From positions 44,096-108,095 of the forward strand of contig NZ_JBGUAZ010000008.1 of the NCBI RefSeq assembly GCF_041821085.1: 64,000 nucleotides of DNA. Direction: 5' to 3'. Position 1 is the first letter of the stretch, and the number at the start of each line of letters is the position of its first letter. Below the pieces are notes generated by a model. It saw nothing but the letters and a program-made list of their open reading frames with translations. It made no database searches and was not told the origin of the DNA. This DNA comes from Natrinema sp. HArc-T2. GTDB taxonomy: Archaea > Halobacteriota > Halobacteria > Halobacteriales > Natrialbaceae. Positions 16,772 through 25,778 of this stretch are shown here, piece by piece. The translations under genes were made by a program, and so were the position numbers.

Positions 16772-17095
16772 TCAGTGACTACTATCGGTGTCGGAACGGT
16801 CCTCGACCGACTGCCTGTCGTGTGCCTCTTCGACGCGCGTGGCGTGTTTCTCGAGGTCTGCCGCGATCGTCCGCGCTTGCTCGGGTGTCAACTCGAGTAT
16901 CTCCGTATGCGCGGGCAGGTGGGTTTCAGTCATGTTGTCCAGTTCGAACTGCAATCGAACGCAGTCGGGGTCGTCCCTCTCTGCCGTTGCGTTCACGACG
17001 GCCAGCGATTCCGTCTCGAAGTCGTGACCTGTCACGACGGCGTCAACGAGATCGAGGGTCGTGTACGCGTTGACCTTCATCAATCGGTCTGCCAT
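16772..17095 (-). CDS. DUF6360-type small protein
   Basis: A 107-residue acidic protein starting at ATG 17095, one base after the stop of the siroheme reductase gene, so very likely cotranscribed with it. It has an N-terminal core MKVNAYTTLDLVDAVVTG and a conserved middle (VRLQFELDNM, LELTPEQARTIAADLEKHA). It matches my memory of the haloarchaeal DUF6360 family, for which no function is known. Its position hints at a role linked to nitrite or sulfite reduction, but that is inference from synteny only. Confidence 0.75.
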   Translation of the reverse strand: MADRLMKVNAYTTLDLVDAVVTGHDFETESLAVVNATAERDDPDCVRLQFELDNMTETHLPAHTEILELTPEQARTIAADLEKHATRVEEAHDRQSVEDRSDTDSSH

Positions 17096-17096
17096 G

Positions 17097-18872
17097 TTAG
17101 TCGTCCGATGGAATCGGTGTACCGTCGGCGCGTGCAGGTGCGGGGCTCGCCTCGAGGTCATCGTCTTCGGCGTAGGGATACCAGGTGCGCTTCGTGTTGT
17201 GCATGTACGGATCGTCGTAGTCCGTTTCTTCTGGCTCGATGAGGTCGGCGAGTTCGTCGTCGTCTCGCTCGAGGACGAACTCCCGGAAGCTCTCCTCGCC
17301 GTCGCGGGCGGCCGCGAAGTTCTCGAGTAAGTTCGCGATCGCGCCGGGGACTTCGTCCGCAGGGATGCGTTCGGCGACCCAGGACGCGAACTGCGGATCC
17401 TCGCCGAGTCCGCCGCCGAGCCCGATATCGAGGGCCTCGACCGGCTCGCCGTCCTTGCGGGTTTTCATTCCTCGCAGGGAGACGTCGGCGATCTGGGGCT
17501 GGGCACACGAGGCGGTACAGCCCGACAGGTGGATGTGGAAGTCCTCAACGCCGTCGGGTAGGTCGACGTTCTCCTTGAGCCAGCGGGCGTAGCGGACCTG
17601 TCGGTTCTTCGTCTCGACGATCGAGAGCGAACAGAACTCGGTCCCCGTACAGGCGATCGACCCGCGCTGGAACGGATGGGGGTCAGGGCTGTACGTTTCG
17701 AATACCGGTTCTGCGAGTAACGAATCGAGGTTCTCGTCGGGAACATCGGTGAGGATGATGTTCTGGCGCTGTGTCAGCCGTACCTCGCCAGACGCATATT
17801 CTTCGGCTGCGTCGGCGATCTCGTAGGCGTCGTCGACGCCGATCCGACCGACGAGGACGTTCAGGCCAACGTAGGAGTTCCCGTCGACCTGCTCGTGGAT
17901 GCCGACGTGGTCGTGTTTGCCGTCGGCGTCGCCCGCGTTGTACGAGTACGCCTCGCGGAGGTCGTCGCCAGCTGTCTCGAGCTCGAAGTCGACGTACTCC
18001 TCCTGCAGGGTGTCGCGGACCTTCTCCGGCCCCCACTCGTCGACGAGGAACTTCATGCGGGCGTTGTAGCGGTTCTCGCGGTCGCCGTGATCGCGGAAGA
18101 GCGCGGAAATCCCACCGGCGACGTCGACGGCCTGCGCCGGGGTGGCGAAGACGTCGATATTCCGGGCGAAGCGCGGCTCGTTTCGCGAGAGGCCGCCGCC
18201 GACGCGGACGTTGTAGCCGGTCACCGTCTCCCCGTCGATCTCCTTCTCGGCGGGTTCGAAGGCGAGGTCGTTGATATCGCCCTGGCCACAGCCTTCGTCA
18301 CAGCCCGTCACCGAGACCTTCCACTTCCGCGGAAGGTTCGAGTGTGCCTCGTTCTGCTTGAACGTCTCGTTGAGTTCGGTGGCAAGGGCACCCGCATCGA
18401 CGTGCTCGTGTTTGTCCTTGCCGGCGACCGGGCAGCCGACGATGTTTCGCCAGGAGTCACCACACGCCTGGACCGTCGAGAGGCCGACATCCTCGAGGCG
18501 CTCGAAGATTTCGGGGATGTCCTCGAGTCGGATCCAGTGAAGCTGGATCGCCTGCCGGGTGGTCACGTCGAGCCAGCCGTTGCCGAACTCGGGGTTTTCC
18601 GCGGGACCACGGGAGAACTCGTCGGCGAGTTCGACGATGCGTCGGAACTGGCCCGGCTCGAGGACGCCACTCGGCGGGCCGATCCGCAACATAAAATACG
18701 ATTCCTGTCCGGCCCGCTGGTGGTACAGGCCGAACCACTTGAACCGCTCGAACCAGGCGTCTCGTTCGTCTTCGGGAATCGATTCCCAGCCCGCCTCGGC
18801 GAAGCGCTCGATCTCGTCGCGGATCTCGGTCCCGTAGAGTTCGTCCTTCCAGTGCTCGACGTCGGTAACCAT
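17097..18872 (-). CDS. Siroheme/4Fe-4S nitrite or sulfite reductase
   Basis: 591 residues from ATG 18872; the frame opens further upstream at 19007. It has the two-repeat architecture of ferredoxin-dependent nitrite/sulfite reductases. The C-terminal repeat carries the cluster/siroheme cysteines as CTGTEFC (~residue 405) and GCTASCAQ (~448). The N-terminal repeat has CGDSWRNIVGC and GCDEGCGQ. It catalyses six-electron reduction of nitrite to ammonium or sulfite to sulfide in the cytoplasm. The nitrate-assimilation genes common near archaeal NirA are absent here, so substrate choice stays open. The DUF6360 gene follows after 1 nt. Confidence 0.9.
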   Translation of the reverse strand: MVTDVEHWKDELYGTEIRDEIERFAEAGWESIPEDERDAWFERFKWFGLYHQRAGQESYFMLRIGPPSGVLEPGQFRRIVELADEFSRGPAENPEFGNGWLDVTTRQAIQLHWIRLEDIPEIFERLEDVGLSTVQACGDSWRNIVGCPVAGKDKHEHVDAGALATELNETFKQNEAHSNLPRKWKVSVTGCDEGCGQGDINDLAFEPAEKEIDGETVTGYNVRVGGGLSRNEPRFARNIDVFATPAQAVDVAGGISALFRDHGDRENRYNARMKFLVDEWGPEKVRDTLQEEYVDFELETAGDDLREAYSYNAGDADGKHDHVGIHEQVDGNSYVGLNVLVGRIGVDDAYEIADAAEEYASGEVRLTQRQNIILTDVPDENLDSLLAEPVFETYSPDPHPFQRGSIACTGTEFCSLSIVETKNRQVRYARWLKENVDLPDGVEDFHIHLSGCTASCAQPQIADVSLRGMKTRKDGEPVEALDIGLGGGLGEDPQFASWVAERIPADEVPGAIANLLENFAAARDGEESFREFVLERDDDELADLIEPEETDYDDPYMHNTKRTWYPYAEDDDLEASPAPARADGTPIPSDD

Positions 18873-18966
18873 TACGACTGCATATGGGGGGTACACATAA
18901 GACACGTCCTCTGCCGTCAGTTCTCCCCGCGTCTCGGCGGTTCCGGTCGTCTTTGCCACTATCGGC

Positions 18967-19290
18967 TTACGACCGTTCGCCGTCTGGTTCGACAAGCCAC
19001 TGAACACTCTCGGGGCCGTACGGGGAGAAGTCGCCGTTCACGATGCGACCCACGGGAAGGTGCTCGATCGAATCACGCGTCCCACACTCGAGACACTGGC
19101 CCACTGCGTGGGCGACGACGGTCGAGCCATCGACGTCGACATCGACGAACGCCTCGAGCAGGACGTACGCCGGGGAACAGTCACAGAACGTGCCAGCAGC
19201 AAGGGTCCAGACATCGCTCACACTCACTTGGCGACTGTCGTTGACGCTGATCCACGCGCCGTCGTCGAGCGTCCGCAGGGCAATCGACAT
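18967..19290 (-). CDS. Small Cys-containing haloarchaeal protein of unknown function
   Basis: A 107-residue protein with two Cys pairs (FCDCSPAY and QCLECGTRD) that could bind one zinc, and a conserved-looking N-terminus IALRTLDDGAWISVND. It ends 95 nt upstream of the siroheme-reductase start on the same strand and may be transcribed with it. I do not recognise a named family. Length, acidity and start at ATG 19290 are consistent with a real gene. Confidence 0.65.
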   Translation of the reverse strand: MSIALRTLDDGAWISVNDSRQVSVSDVWTLAAGTFCDCSPAYVLLEAFVDVDVDGSTVVAHAVGQCLECGTRDSIEHLPVGRIVNGDFSPYGPESVQWLVEPDGERS

Positions 19291-19792
19291 ACGGGCAGTT
19301 GGCTCACTGTCTCCCTTCGTCTATCGCCCCGTGCAAACCTTACCGACGTGCCAACGCTGTGCTCGTCGAAAACAGCATGAAGGAATCGGGTTCGGACCGT
19401 TTCGGCCAAACCTAGATACCGGATAGAATCTCCGATATAGGCGAGCACGAGTCGGCGGTGTCCCGAATGTGGGCCCACGAGCGAGGGGATTCGTGTCACA
19501 ACATCTGAACCCGAGTGCGGATCGTGTTCCATCAGTGAATCGTTTCTCAGAACTGCGATCGTCCTTGAGGCCCTGCTCGTACTCGGCGTCAAGTTGCTGG
19601 CGATGCTGACGTATTCGGTCTCGATGTCTCGAACTGGACGAGAACACTGTCTTCTGTTCGTTGGAGTACATCGATATTCGCGATCCCGTCGCAGCTGTCC
19701 ATTGCTCGAACGACAGCATCACGAACGGATCGCAACCGCTCGTCTCGGCGGAGACACACAAATCTCGCGGTCGCTCGCCTCGAGGACTGTTT
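19291..19792 (-). pseudogene. Possible decayed gene, frame-broken
   Basis: No intact gene. Adjacent minus-strand frames hold protein-like pieces, e.g. LRSVRDAVVRAMDSCDGIAN and VLQRTEDSVLVQFETSR (~19620-19760), then RASRTIAVLRNDSL (~19550), but no single frame joins them. This looks like a small protein gene broken by frameshifts, though chance open frames in GC-rich DNA cannot be excluded. The family is not recognised. Confidence 0.3.
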
Positions 19793-19875
19793 GATACGGT
19801 CTGCTGTCACGAGTTACCGGTGCACTCGCAGTGCGGGTCGTGGTCCCACCGGCACTGACTGACAGTCGTCCGTAT
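19793..19875. repeat. Palindromic intergenic element, copy 2
   Basis: Same structure as copy 1: GATACGGTCTGCTGT to GACAGTCGTCCGTAT, with inner arms around TTACCGGTGCACTCGCA and a loop-side TGCGGGTCGTGGTCC. The inner sequence differs from copy 1 while arm pairing is largely kept. It ends 12 nt beyond the stop of the 39-aa zinc-finger gene on the minus strand, so it could act as that gene's terminator hairpin. Confidence 0.8.
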
Positions 19876-19886
19876 GACCCGAGGGC

Positions 19887-20006
19887 TTACGACTTCGACG
19901 CAGCGGGATGAAACTGGGCGCAGTTCGGACACCAGGCAGAGTCGTCCGCCCGTAGTTTTTGTTTGCCACCGCAGGTAGAACACCGCGAGGCCGCGTACTG
20001 AACCAT
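19887..20006 (-). CDS. 39-residue zinc-finger microprotein with two CxxC pairs
   Basis: From ATG 20006 the protein has two Cys pairs, RCSTCGGK and WCPNCAQ, spaced by ~17 residues as in the small CPxCG-type zinc-ribbon proteins common in haloarchaea. Such proteins fold around one zinc and have been linked to stress and biofilm or motility phenotypes in Haloferax (family knowledge). It stands alone, with palindromic element copy 2 immediately downstream. The strict spacing of the Cys pairs makes a chance ORF unlikely. Confidence 0.72.
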   Translation of the reverse strand: MVQYAASRCSTCGGKQKLRADDSAWCPNCAQFHPAASKS

Positions 20007-20214
20007 ACACCTCATCACGAGAGCACAATTATATCCTTGTCGTATTCGATATTTCAACCGAAAATGCTGTGAAATTCACCCACTGACGACGGTCGGAATC
20101 GGCAATACGTCTACGAGCAAGACAGTATTGTACTGAACGCCAATGTATGCCTGATAGAGGGAGGGCTGTACGATCTACAATCAGTGTGAAAACAGTTTGA
20201 GGGCTCTATCGCTG

Positions 20215-21825
20215 TTATCCCTGGCCGACCAGCGAGTCCTCCTCGTCCCACTCCTGCTCGCGCAGTTCGTACTTCTCGACTTTTCCGGTCGCCGTCGTCG
20301 GCAGTTGCTTGACGAACTCGACCCGACGAACGACCTTGTAGCTCGCGAGTTTCTCGCGGGTGAAGTCGATGATCTCCTCGGCGGTCACACCGGGATCCGT
20401 CGGATCACCGTTGGCCGGCACAATAAACGCCTTCGGCGTCTCGCCCCACTGGTCGCTGGGCGAGGGAATCACGGCGACCTCGGCGACCTCAGGGTGTTCG
20501 TAGAGCGCGTCCTCGAGTTCGATACTCGAGATGTTCTCGCCGCCGGAGATGATGATGTCCTTCTTGCGGTCCTGAATCGCGATCATCCCGTTCTCGTCGA
20601 CGGTGGCGAGATCGCCCATGTGGAACCAGCCCTCGAGGCGGTCGTTGAATGCCCGTTCGGTCTCCTCGGGATTCTCCCAGTAGCCTTCCATGATCTGGTT
20701 GCCACGGACGACGATCTCGCCGATCGTCGCGTCGTCCCACGGGACCTCGTTGCCGTCGTCGTCGACGACGCGGATCTCCGTGCCGAGCATCGGGATTCCC
20801 TGTCGCTTCTTGATGTCGTAGCGGGCCTGGTCGTCTTCGAGGAAGCTCTTGACCTCGGAGGTGGCGATGAGCGGGCCGGTCTCGGTCGCGCCGTAGACGT
20901 GTGCTAGTTCCCAGCCGAACTCGTCTTCGACGGTTCGGATCGTCGCTTCCGGCGGGGCGCTGCCGGCGGTAGCGACGCGAACGTCGTTGTCGCCCGTCGT
21001 CACCGGATCGTTTTCGTCGTAGTAATCGAGCAGCATGTTGAGCACGGTCGGGGCGGCACAGAAGTACGAGACGTCTTCGTCCTGGATCGCCTCGAACACG
21101 TCGCCTGCGTCGACGCCGCGCGTACAGACGTGCGTGCCACCGATCCCCGTAATCGAGAAGACGTGACCCCAGCCGTTGACGTGGAACATCGGCAGCGTCC
21201 ACAGATAAACGTCGTCGTCGCTAATCTCGCGGTGGACCGACGAACAGTAGGCGTGGATGGTCTCGCCGCGGTGGTTTCGCATCACGCCTTTCGGGTCGCC
21301 CGTCGTCCCCGAGGTGTAGTTGATCGTGATGATGTCCTCTTCGTCCATCTCGGGCCGATCGTACGTCGGCTCGGTGTCTTCGAGCACCTCGTCGAAGTCC
21401 TCCCAGTCACCGTCGACCTCGTCGGCGTTGGATGCGATGAACGTCTCGACCGGAACCTCGTCACGGACGGCCTCGACCTGATCGGCGTACTCGTGGTCTG
21501 CGATGATCGCGGTCACATCACAGTCGTTGAGCATGTACTCGAAATCCGACGGGACGAGCCGGTAGTTCAGCGGCGTGTGAACAGCGCCGATTTGGGTGAT
21601 TCCGTAGACGGATTCGAGGTGATAGTGCGTGTTGGGCGCGAGCACGGCGACGCGGTCGCCTTTTTCGACGCCGCGGTCCTGCAGCGCTGCCGAGAGTCGG
21701 TCGGCCCGCTCGCCGAACTCGTCGTAGGTGAATCGATCGCCGTTCGCAGCAATGATGGCCTCTTCCTCGCCAAAATACGTTCGGGCACGGTCTAAAAACT
21801 GCGGTACGAGCAGTGGTCGATCCAT
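20215..21825 (-). CDS. Acyl-CoA synthetase (AMP-forming, long/medium-chain type)
   Basis: A 536-residue ANL-superfamily enzyme with all core motifs in order: A3 phosphate loop TSGTTGDPKGV (~residue 177), A5 YGATETGP (~305), A7 GWFHMGDLATVDENG (~400), hinge DRKKDIIISGGENIS (~420) and the A10 lysine in TTATGKVEK (~515). It activates a carboxylic acid through an acyl-adenylate to the CoA thioester in the cytoplasm. Chain length cannot be read reliably. It is monocistronic by context. Confidence 0.94.
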   Translation of the reverse strand: MDRPLLVPQFLDRARTYFGEEEAIIAANGDRFTYDEFGERADRLSAALQDRGVEKGDRVAVLAPNTHYHLESVYGITQIGAVHTPLNYRLVPSDFEYMLNDCDVTAIIADHEYADQVEAVRDEVPVETFIASNADEVDGDWEDFDEVLEDTEPTYDRPEMDEEDIITINYTSGTTGDPKGVMRNHRGETIHAYCSSVHREISDDDVYLWTLPMFHVNGWGHVFSITGIGGTHVCTRGVDAGDVFEAIQDEDVSYFCAAPTVLNMLLDYYDENDPVTTGDNDVRVATAGSAPPEATIRTVEDEFGWELAHVYGATETGPLIATSEVKSFLEDDQARYDIKKRQGIPMLGTEIRVVDDDGNEVPWDDATIGEIVVRGNQIMEGYWENPEETERAFNDRLEGWFHMGDLATVDENGMIAIQDRKKDIIISGGENISSIELEDALYEHPEVAEVAVIPSPSDQWGETPKAFIVPANGDPTDPGVTAEEIIDFTREKLASYKVVRRVEFVKQLPTTATGKVEKYELREQEWDEEDSLVGQG

Positions 21826-22208
21826 ATTCGACCGAGTGCTGGTGGTGGTTTAAAACTAACTCAATTCCCCGGATTTCGCAACAAATTGGCTATAATAATT
21901 CGTTACAGACTGTATCTGTCAGGTGGGATGGCGTGATAATCTGACCGGCTGCTCTCGGCTTCCCGTCTCGACTCTGTCACAGTAACGGCGGCAGCTGACA
22001 GTCAACGAAGCACGGAACTAGACGTGGAAGCGACGCCAAGAGTCACAGGAGAGGGCGAGTAGTGTTTGGGAGAGACACCGGCCTCACCCTCGAGTCGCGG
22101 CAAACGACTGTCCTCGTTGGCTGCCCTGGCAGCCATGTTTGAGTATGTCAAACAACCTGTTGAATCTATCGCAACTTCGCAGTGTACGGACCAGCGTACT
22201 CGGTGACC
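21826..22208. other. Gene-free stretch with a short perfect hairpin
   Basis: 383 nt between the acyl-CoA synthetase start and palindromic copy 3. It holds a 7-bp perfect hairpin (GGCTGCC / GGCAGCC, 22119-22134). An open minus-strand frame (AANEDSRLPRLEGEAGVSPK) looks like haloarchaeal transposon-end debris but cannot be assigned. The synthetase promoter should be at its left end. Confidence 0.4.
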
Positions 22209-22291
22209 GATACGGGCTGCTGTATCGATGTACCAGTGCAACTGCAGTGCAGGTTGTGGTTGCACTGGACCTGACTGGCAGGAGTCCGTAT
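22209..22291. repeat. Palindromic intergenic element, copy 3
   Basis: Outer arms GATACGGGCTGCTGT and GGCAGGAGTCCGTAT, with inner arms GTACCAGTGCAAC and GTTGCACTGGAC. The inner arm sequence differs from copy 1 (GTACCGGCGCAC), yet both halves change together, so base pairing is kept. It ends 8 nt past the stop of the DUF6544 gene on the minus strand, in the same terminator-like position as copy 2. Confidence 0.8.
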
Positions 22292-22299
22292 GAATGCTG

Positions 22300-23148
22300 T
22301 CAGCACTCGTCGTACTGAATCGCCGTGAGCTGTCCCTGCCACGCGTGCATGTTGCCGTCCGGGAGGTGCCAGATGACGTCTCCCTCCGTCGGCACGCGGA
22401 TACCGTTCCGTGTCTCGTAGTTCTGCCAGTAGCCAGACCAGGGTGTCGACTCGTATCCATCGTCGACGTGCCGATACCGGTCAGCGTGGACGCGCGCTAC
22501 CTCTCCGGCTTCGGTAAACGAAAACGTAACCGACGCCTTTACGTCCCCGTTTTCGATGGTCACGTTCGCCGTCCGATCATCGACCGGCTCCCACTCGACA
22601 CCCGCTGTGGGGAGGAGCGCCGTCGGATACCACACCGCCTCGGCGAGATACCGCATCAGTTCCGCTTCCTCCAGTTCTGGACTCGAGTCGACCGTCTCGA
22701 GCGGGACGACACCGAAAAGCGACACGCTCGCAGTTCCCGTCCAGTCGTGGAATTGGTCACGGACGCGGACCGAGATGAGCGGCGCGAGACGGACCGACGC
22801 ATCCCAGATGAATCCTGGTGGATCGACCGTGACGTACTGCGTCGCTGAAAACGGTTTCCACGCTGCTGTTGCGCCGCCGGGGCGCAGTTTGCCGGTCTGC
22901 TCGAGACTGACCGAGTTGATGTATGGCTGTCCCTCCTGTAGGACGGTGGCGAAATATGCGCGGACGGGGTTGGGGAGTCCCTCGAGGTCGTCTTCCGTGA
23001 ACACGCGCTCGCGTCCGGGGGTTGCAGCCTGCCGAAGCTCGGCCACGTGTCGGGCCGTCTCACGCCGCCGCCAGCCAATTCCGGCGAGGACGACGAGGAG
23101 CACGATGAAGAGGCCAATGACGCGTTCTCGAAGGCGAACGGAGACCAT
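22300..23148 (-). CDS. DUF6544/DUF6920-type membrane-anchored protein
   Basis: A 282-residue protein with one N-terminal membrane segment (VIGLFIVLLVVLAGIGW) and an extracytoplasmic-looking domain. Conserved-looking pieces are LPNPVRAYF, SVSLEQTGKLR, FSATQYVTVDPPGFIWDA, EAVWYPTALLP and FSFTEAGEVARV. I recognise the pattern as the DUF6544 family, for which no biochemical role is established. A PadR-type regulator lies ~140 nt upstream on the same strand and may control it. Confidence 0.8.
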   Translation of the reverse strand: MVSVRLRERVIGLFIVLLVVLAGIGWRRRETARHVAELRQAATPGRERVFTEDDLEGLPNPVRAYFATVLQEGQPYINSVSLEQTGKLRPGGATAAWKPFSATQYVTVDPPGFIWDASVRLAPLISVRVRDQFHDWTGTASVSLFGVVPLETVDSSPELEEAELMRYLAEAVWYPTALLPTAGVEWEPVDDRTANVTIENGDVKASVTFSFTEAGEVARVHADRYRHVDDGYESTPWSGYWQNYETRNGIRVPTEGDVIWHLPDGNMHAWQGQLTAIQYDEC

Positions 23149-23285
23149 AGCGACACGTTCACGTCAGATCCCTAAAATGCACTTCTTGCTGGTTGCTGGC
23201 TCTGTGAGGTGCCCACGCCAACGCAACTGCGAACCCGGTCTTTTTCGCTGCTCGAGATCGCAGTGAACCACGACTGGTCCCGCCG

Positions 23286-23558
23286 TTAGCCGATGTACTG
23301 TGCCTTCCACGCTTGTCGTTCCACGATCGCTTGCTCGCCGTCCGCTGTAATCGTATAGTAGTTCGTTCGCCTGTCGAGTTGTCCCTTCTCGACGAGGCCT
23401 TTGTTGACGAGGGTGTCGAGATTCGGGTACAGCCGCCCGTGATTGATCTCGCTGCTGTAGTAGCTCTCGATCTCTTCTTTGATGTCCTGTCCGGACGGTC
23501 GATCGAACCCGGTGATCACGTACAGCAGGTCTCGTTGAAATCCTGTGAGGTCATCCAT
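23286..23558 (-). CDS. PadR-family transcriptional regulator
   Basis: 90 residues from ATG 23558 (an upstream TTG would add 8). The winged-helix core FQRDLLYVITGFDRPSGQDI, YYSSEINHGRLYPNLDTLV and KGLVEKGQLDRRTNYYTIT is typical of short PadR proteins. Such regulators usually repress neighbouring stress, transport or envelope genes as dimers. The nearest likely target is the DUF6544 gene, 137 nt downstream on the same strand. Confidence 0.9.
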   Translation of the reverse strand: MDDLTGFQRDLLYVITGFDRPSGQDIKEEIESYYSSEINHGRLYPNLDTLVNKGLVEKGQLDRRTNYYTITADGEQAIVERQAWKAQYIG

Positions 23559-23812
23559 GTCACAGGCGTTCAGCTGATCCAATATTTGTTATCCAACACG
23601 TACACCGCTGTAAGGTTGCATAACTGGCCACCCCTTTATTTCCCATGCTGAAATCGAGCGGTACACTCCACGAGGGCCGAAATCGATCACTGATGAATAT
23701 TCTCCTCGTATTTTATCATCTGTCACATTTCGCTCGACATTCGGTGACTTTCTCCAAGTTTTCAAATATACTGAAGTTAGCTAGCGATGTACGGCAACAC
23801 TACGACAGGTCT

Positions 23813-24199
23813 ATGCTAGGATCATACCGCTCACGCCAACTTGCACGAATTGGCTTACTGGCTCTCATCGCACTCTTTACGGGGACTCGTGTGAGTAGCT
23901 ACGAGACAAGTCCGTGGGGATGGGTCGCAGTTTTTGCTGTCGTGACCGCTCTCATTTTTGGTCCGATCACATGGCTTATTCGTGATCGTGTTTCCAAAGA
24001 ACAGCGCGAACGTCTCAGCTACGTTGTGACTGGTCTCGTTCTCCTCTGTGTCCCACTCGTCATTGGACTTGGATTCGTTGTTGAGGGACTCCTCTTTTTC
24101 ATCGACGTCGGTATACTTGGCAGTGTTCTCGGCCTTGCAGTCACGTTTCTCGTCGAGCGGACAGTTGTCCCCGAACGGTTTGGGGGCACCGCCCAGTAA
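23813..24199 (+). CDS. Small membrane protein, four predicted helices
   Basis: 128 residues from ATG 23813. Four hydrophobic segments can be read (GLLALIALFTGTRV, WVAVFAVVTALIFGPITWLI, YVVTGLVLLCVPLVIGLGFV, LLFFIDVGILGSVLGLAVTF), with basic residues between the second and third. No family is recognised. Its 3' end is 17 nt from the truncated SulP gene on the opposite strand. It is AT-richer upstream than its neighbours. Confidence 0.65.
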   Translation: MLGSYRSRQLARIGLLALIALFTGTRVSSYETSPWGWVAVFAVVTALIFGPITWLIRDRVSKEQRERLSYVVTGLVLLCVPLVIGLGFVVEGLLFFIDVGILGSVLGLAVTFLVERTVVPERFGGTAQ

Positions 24200-24216
24200 C
24201 CTGTCTCAAAGCTACG

Positions 24217-24579
24217 TTAGTATGAATTGGATAAGACGACCAGTCCAGCGTAGGAGGCCGTCCCACCGGTCGCGAACGACTCGACACTTGCCGCCAGCAG
24301 GATCGCTAGTGCTGACGTGGGTCCGAATACCACTTGCCGCGATGTGCCGACGAAAACGCACACAGCGGTTGCCAGCAGCCCGGCATACAATCCGGTCACC
24401 GGCGGCATGTTCGCCGGCGATACGGACGTCAGTCCTTCGGAGATTACCGACGCCGTGACCATGATCCCGGCGAGTACGTCACGTCGAGGCCACGGGGAGT
24501 CATAGTTTGGTAACCACTCGGTGATGGGAACCATCGAGTCGAGTGCCGACTCGAGACGGTCGCCGAGCGGATCAGCCAT
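24217..24579 (-). pseudogene. Truncated SulP-family sulfate permease (N-terminal fragment)
   Basis: From ATG 24579 the first ~115 residues match the start of SulP transporters: cytoplasmic leader, then WPRRDVLAGIMVTASVISEG, PPVTGLYAGLLATAVCVFVG and FGPTSALAILLAAS. The frame stops after ~120 residues, whereas SulP permeases are 500 or more with a STAS domain. The remaining ~80% is not found downstream, so this is a deletion remnant and is unlikely to transport anything. Confidence 0.85.
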
Positions 24580-24698
24580 TGTGATGAATTCAGGTCGGCT
24601 CCTATTCACCAGCAACCGCCACACGAGAGACGACACGGGCGGTTTGCGATGGCATTGCAAGTGTCGACTTTACTACCGGCACCCGTGTGGATGGTGAT

Positions 24699-25778
24699 AT
24701 GACTGACAATGACGCACGGTCACAGCCGCGAATCGCGCCCGGTGTTCACAGACGCAAACTTCTGGCCCTTGGCGCAGCCACGGCACTCGGAACCGGACTT
24801 GGGACGACCGCGACTGCACAATCGGCTTCGACCGCTGAAGACGACTCGAGTGCGTCGAACGGACTGTTTCTGAGTGCGCTGACCGGCGACCAGCAGCCCG
24901 AGCCGGTCGAGACGACCGCGACTGGCGGTGCGGTGGTCAGCCTGAGCGAGGACGGGAGCGAACTCGAGTACGCGTTGCTGGTCAACGCCATCGAAGACGC
25001 CAATCAAGCACACATTCACCTCGGAGCAGAAGGCGAATCGGGTCCCGCCGTCGTGTGGCTCTATCCCGGTCCTGACGCCAGCCAACCCGAACTGCAGGAG
25101 GGGCGGTCCGATGGTATCCTTGCGACTGGGACGATCACCGACGAGCACCTCATCGGTGACCTCGAAGGGGAGAGCCTCGGGGCACTCGTCGATGAAATTC
25201 GAAACGGAAACGCATACGTGAACGTCCACACCGAGACTCACCCTGATGGCGAGATCAGGGGCCAACTCGTCCGGGCTGAGGACGTCGCCGCCACACTGCA
25301 GAACGCGGGATCGAACGGAAACGATGTGGTCGAACCGACCGACGTGCCATCGGATGCGAACTGCGCGGTCTGTAATATGGTTCCTGCGGAGTATCCCGAG
25401 TGGAACGCGCAACTCGTCCACGACGATAGCACGCGGGCGTACTTTTGCACGCCCGGGTGTCTGACCACGTATTACGTCGTACCCGAGCAGTTCGGTGCCC
25501 CCGACGCATCGATAACAGGGGCGTGGGTGCACGATTTCGAAACCCGTGACCTGATCGACGCGTTCCAGGCGAGCTTTGCGCTTGAGACGGACCCAGACCG
25601 CGTTGCGGACCCGATGCGGCTGAATCCGCTGCCGTTCGTAGACGAGTCGGACGCGACGGCGTACGTCAAGCAGTACGACGATCTCGACGACGGTGATGTC
25701 GTCTCGATCGACAAGTTTGATCAGGACACCGCCGAGCTATATCGAGGGCAGTTACTCGAGAGAAACGAGCCTTCCTGA
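24699..25778 (+). CDS. Tat-exported CHRD-NosL fusion protein
   Basis: 359 residues from ATG 24699. The N-terminus is a twin-arginine signal (HRRKLLALGAATALG). Residues ~45-170 are a CHRD domain (LVNAIEDANQAHIHLG, YVNVHTETHPDGEIRGQL). Residues ~205-345 are a NosL-like domain with copper-site residues CAVCNMVP and YFCTPGCLTTYYV. NosL is a Cu(I) chaperone for nitrous oxide reductase; CHRD domains are extracellular and of uncertain role. No nosZ is in the window. The fusion suggests a secreted copper-handling protein. Confidence 0.85.
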   Translation: MTDNDARSQPRIAPGVHRRKLLALGAATALGTGLGTTATAQSASTAEDDSSASNGLFLSALTGDQQPEPVETTATGGAVVSLSEDGSELEYALLVNAIEDANQAHIHLGAEGESGPAVVWLYPGPDASQPELQEGRSDGILATGTITDEHLIGDLEGESLGALVDEIRNGNAYVNVHTETHPDGEIRGQLVRAEDVAATLQNAGSNGNDVVEPTDVPSDANCAVCNMVPAEYPEWNAQLVHDDSTRAYFCTPGCLTTYYVVPEQFGAPDASITGAWVHDFETRDLIDAFQASFALETDPDRVADPMRLNPLPFVDESDATAYVKQYDDLDDGDVVSIDKFDQDTAELYRGQLLERNEPS

